From assembly GCA_029856105.1 (NCBI GenBank), contig JAHQWH010000189.1:54263-118262 (forward strand): a DNA stretch of 64,000 nt, read 5' to 3'. Position numbers and translations under genes: made by a program. Source of the DNA: Promethearchaeia archaeon (GTDB lineage: Archaea > Asgardarchaeota > Lokiarchaeia > Sigyniarchaeales > SOKP01). The notes beneath the pieces were generated by a model that worked only from the letters and a program-made list of their open reading frames with translations, was not told where the DNA came from and ran no database searches. Positions 63,103 through 64,000 of the stretch are shown in pieces (position 1 is the stretch's first letter; every line of letters starts with the position of its first letter).

Positions 63103-63999
63103 TTACAATTTACTACCACACTTATTACAAAACGCATAATCAGAAGATAAAATTGCCCCACATTGTTCACAAACTAAGAGATCTTTAGATTTTAGCTCAT
63201 TTTTCTCTTCTTGATCAGTTTGGGTGGAAGTAATTGCTGTAAAGTTACTAGGTTCGCTTTCTATATCCGCAACATTAGGAATTATTCTCAGTTTAGATTT
63301 TTCTTCTTCAGATTTTTTGGTGGCACTAAATGGTATGAAGGGAATACTTTGACTAATAGAATCTTCTTCAAATTTTTGAGTGAGTGTTTGAAATAGTGAA
63401 CTTGCTTCGTGTGTTGTGTCTAAAGGGGGAGTGGGAGGGATTGATTTTGAAGTTTTATGTTCAATTTGTTTTTCTTTCTTTTCTTTCTTTTCTTTCTTTT
63501 CTTTCTTTAATTTTTTCATATCCTCAAGTAAATTTTCTTGCTTTTCCCGTGCTTCGAGGGTTTTCTTTTCTTTTTCTTGTTTCTTTTTCCCTTTAGCAAG
63601 TTTTTTCAATTCTTTTTTAGATAAAATATTTTGAGGCATATAATCGATTAGTGATTCTGATGAAGAGGGTTGAGTGGTTGAAGTTTGAAAAAGTGGAGTT
63701 GCGCTTGTTGGTTCAGCTTTTGGTTCCGGAACAGGCTCAAATGTCATAGAAGCAGGTTGAGGCTTGGGTGGTTCCTCTCTTTTCATTACGCGAAATGGTG
63801 TCTGAGTTGAAGAACCTACTTCCGATTTTTCAGGTTGATTTGTTTGAAATTCCTTGGGTGGAGTTGCCGGCACGGGAATATTTGACGAAAATGGTATTGT
63901 TTGGGGTTTATAAACTTCATTTTCAATAGTTGAGGATTCTGGAAATATTGAAGGAAGTATTTCAGGTTCTGATTTCTCAGTTTTTTGAAGCAAAATTTC
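63103..63999 (-). CDS. Disordered protein with C-terminal zinc ribbon (5' end outside window)
   Basis: The frame is open to the right edge, so the true start lies beyond 64000. The visible 298 residues are largely low complexity: Pro/Ser/Thr/Gln-rich for the first 120, then a long Lys/Glu tract with K-E-K repeats (about 135-175), then more disordered sequence. The C-terminus is a zinc ribbon 'CEQCGAILSSDYAFCNKCGSKL'. Such C-terminal ribbons are common in archaeal proteins of unknown role. A membrane or globular domain may lie upstream, outside the window. Confidence 0.65.
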   Translation of the reverse strand, partial: EILLQKTEKSEPEILPSIFPESSTIENEVYKPQTIPFSSNIPVPATPPKEFQTNQPEKSEVGSSTQTPFRVMKREEPPKPQPASMTFEPVPEPKAEPTSATPLFQTSTTQPSSSESLIDYMPQNILSKKELKKLAKGKKKQEKEKKTLEAREKQENLLEDMKKLKKEKKEKKEKKEKQIEHKTSKSIPPTPPLDTTHEASSLFQTLTQKFEEDSISQSIPFIPFSATKKSEEEKSKLRIIPNVADIESEPSNFTAITSTQTDQEEKNELKSKDLLVCEQCGAILSSDYAFCNKCGSKL

Positions 64000-64000
64000 A

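Noticed and set aside
1..64000. CRISPR arrays, insertion sequences, rRNA genes
   Set aside because: No spaced direct-repeat array, transposase gene or rRNA-like conserved block was seen.

Overview
The window reads as a stretch of an Asgard archaeal chromosome, most likely Lokiarchaeia-like. It is strongly AT-rich and carries an archaeal information-processing core: the D-family DNA polymerase (DP1 and DP2), Orc1/Cdc6, an unsplit RpoB with RpoH, TFE, aMBF1, PAN, NAC, Cbf5, Nop5/fibrillarin, Pelota, RtcB and archease, plus archaeal lipid synthesis (CarS). Beside these sit eukaryote-flavoured modules typical of Asgards: a Roadblock/LC7 domain fused to a Rab/Ras-like GTPase, a longin-like plus winged-helix protein, an Elf1 transcription elongation factor, AN1 zinc fingers, a tiny WH2/thymosin-like protein and a coiled-coil plus polyproline protein.

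Layout. 1-5.4 kb: the end of nop5 with fibrillarin, RNase HII, two HTH regulators, archaeal SAM synthetase and two small zinc-ribbon genes without canonical start codons. 5.7-8.3 kb: two AN1 zinc-finger proteins fused to intramembrane-protease folds (a site-2 protease and a degenerate rhomboid), then HypB. 8.6-10.6 kb: a DUF885-type putative metallopeptidase and an LSm protein. 10.6-19.6 kb: a tight eight-gene minus-strand operon of mostly unrecognised proteins, containing an AAA+ ATPase, a tandem zinc-ribbon protein, long coiled coils, an SMC-like protein with ruined ATPase motifs and a small winged-helix partner. This is the best candidate for an undescribed multi-protein system. 19.7-29.8 kb: Elf1, cytoskeleton-like coiled-coil and proline-rich proteins, two radical SAM enzymes, Pelota, a WH2-like microprotein and a small enzyme operon ending at CutA. 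29.9-35 kb: the longin-like protein, RtcB facing archease, a KH protein and CarS. 35-42.8 kb: a replication island (ORB-like sites, Orc1/Cdc6, SWIM-like protein, DP1, DP2). 42.8-51.3 kb: three tRNAs, the Roadblock-GTPase, ThiL, Cbf5, a methyltransferase, RpoH and RpoB. 51.4-64 kb: membrane proteins, TFE, aMBF1, PAN, PUA, NAC, cupin, NrdD, MazG-like, MfnA and two zinc-ribbon proteins.

The most striking theme is bulge-helix-bulge (BHB) splicing. All three tRNAs contain introns: tRNA-Thr(CGT) at the canonical 37/38 position, and tRNA-Leu(GAG) and tRNA-Lys(TTT) both inside the T-loop at 59/60. A protein gene, elf1, is also interrupted. A 32-nt insert splits the first CxxC of its zinc ribbon and folds into a textbook BHB (4-bp central helix, two 3-nt bulges). 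Cutting it by the standard rule removes exactly 32 nt and restores the reading frame and the Cys-Pro-Asn-Cys motif. The exon ligase RtcB and its activator archease lie in the same window.
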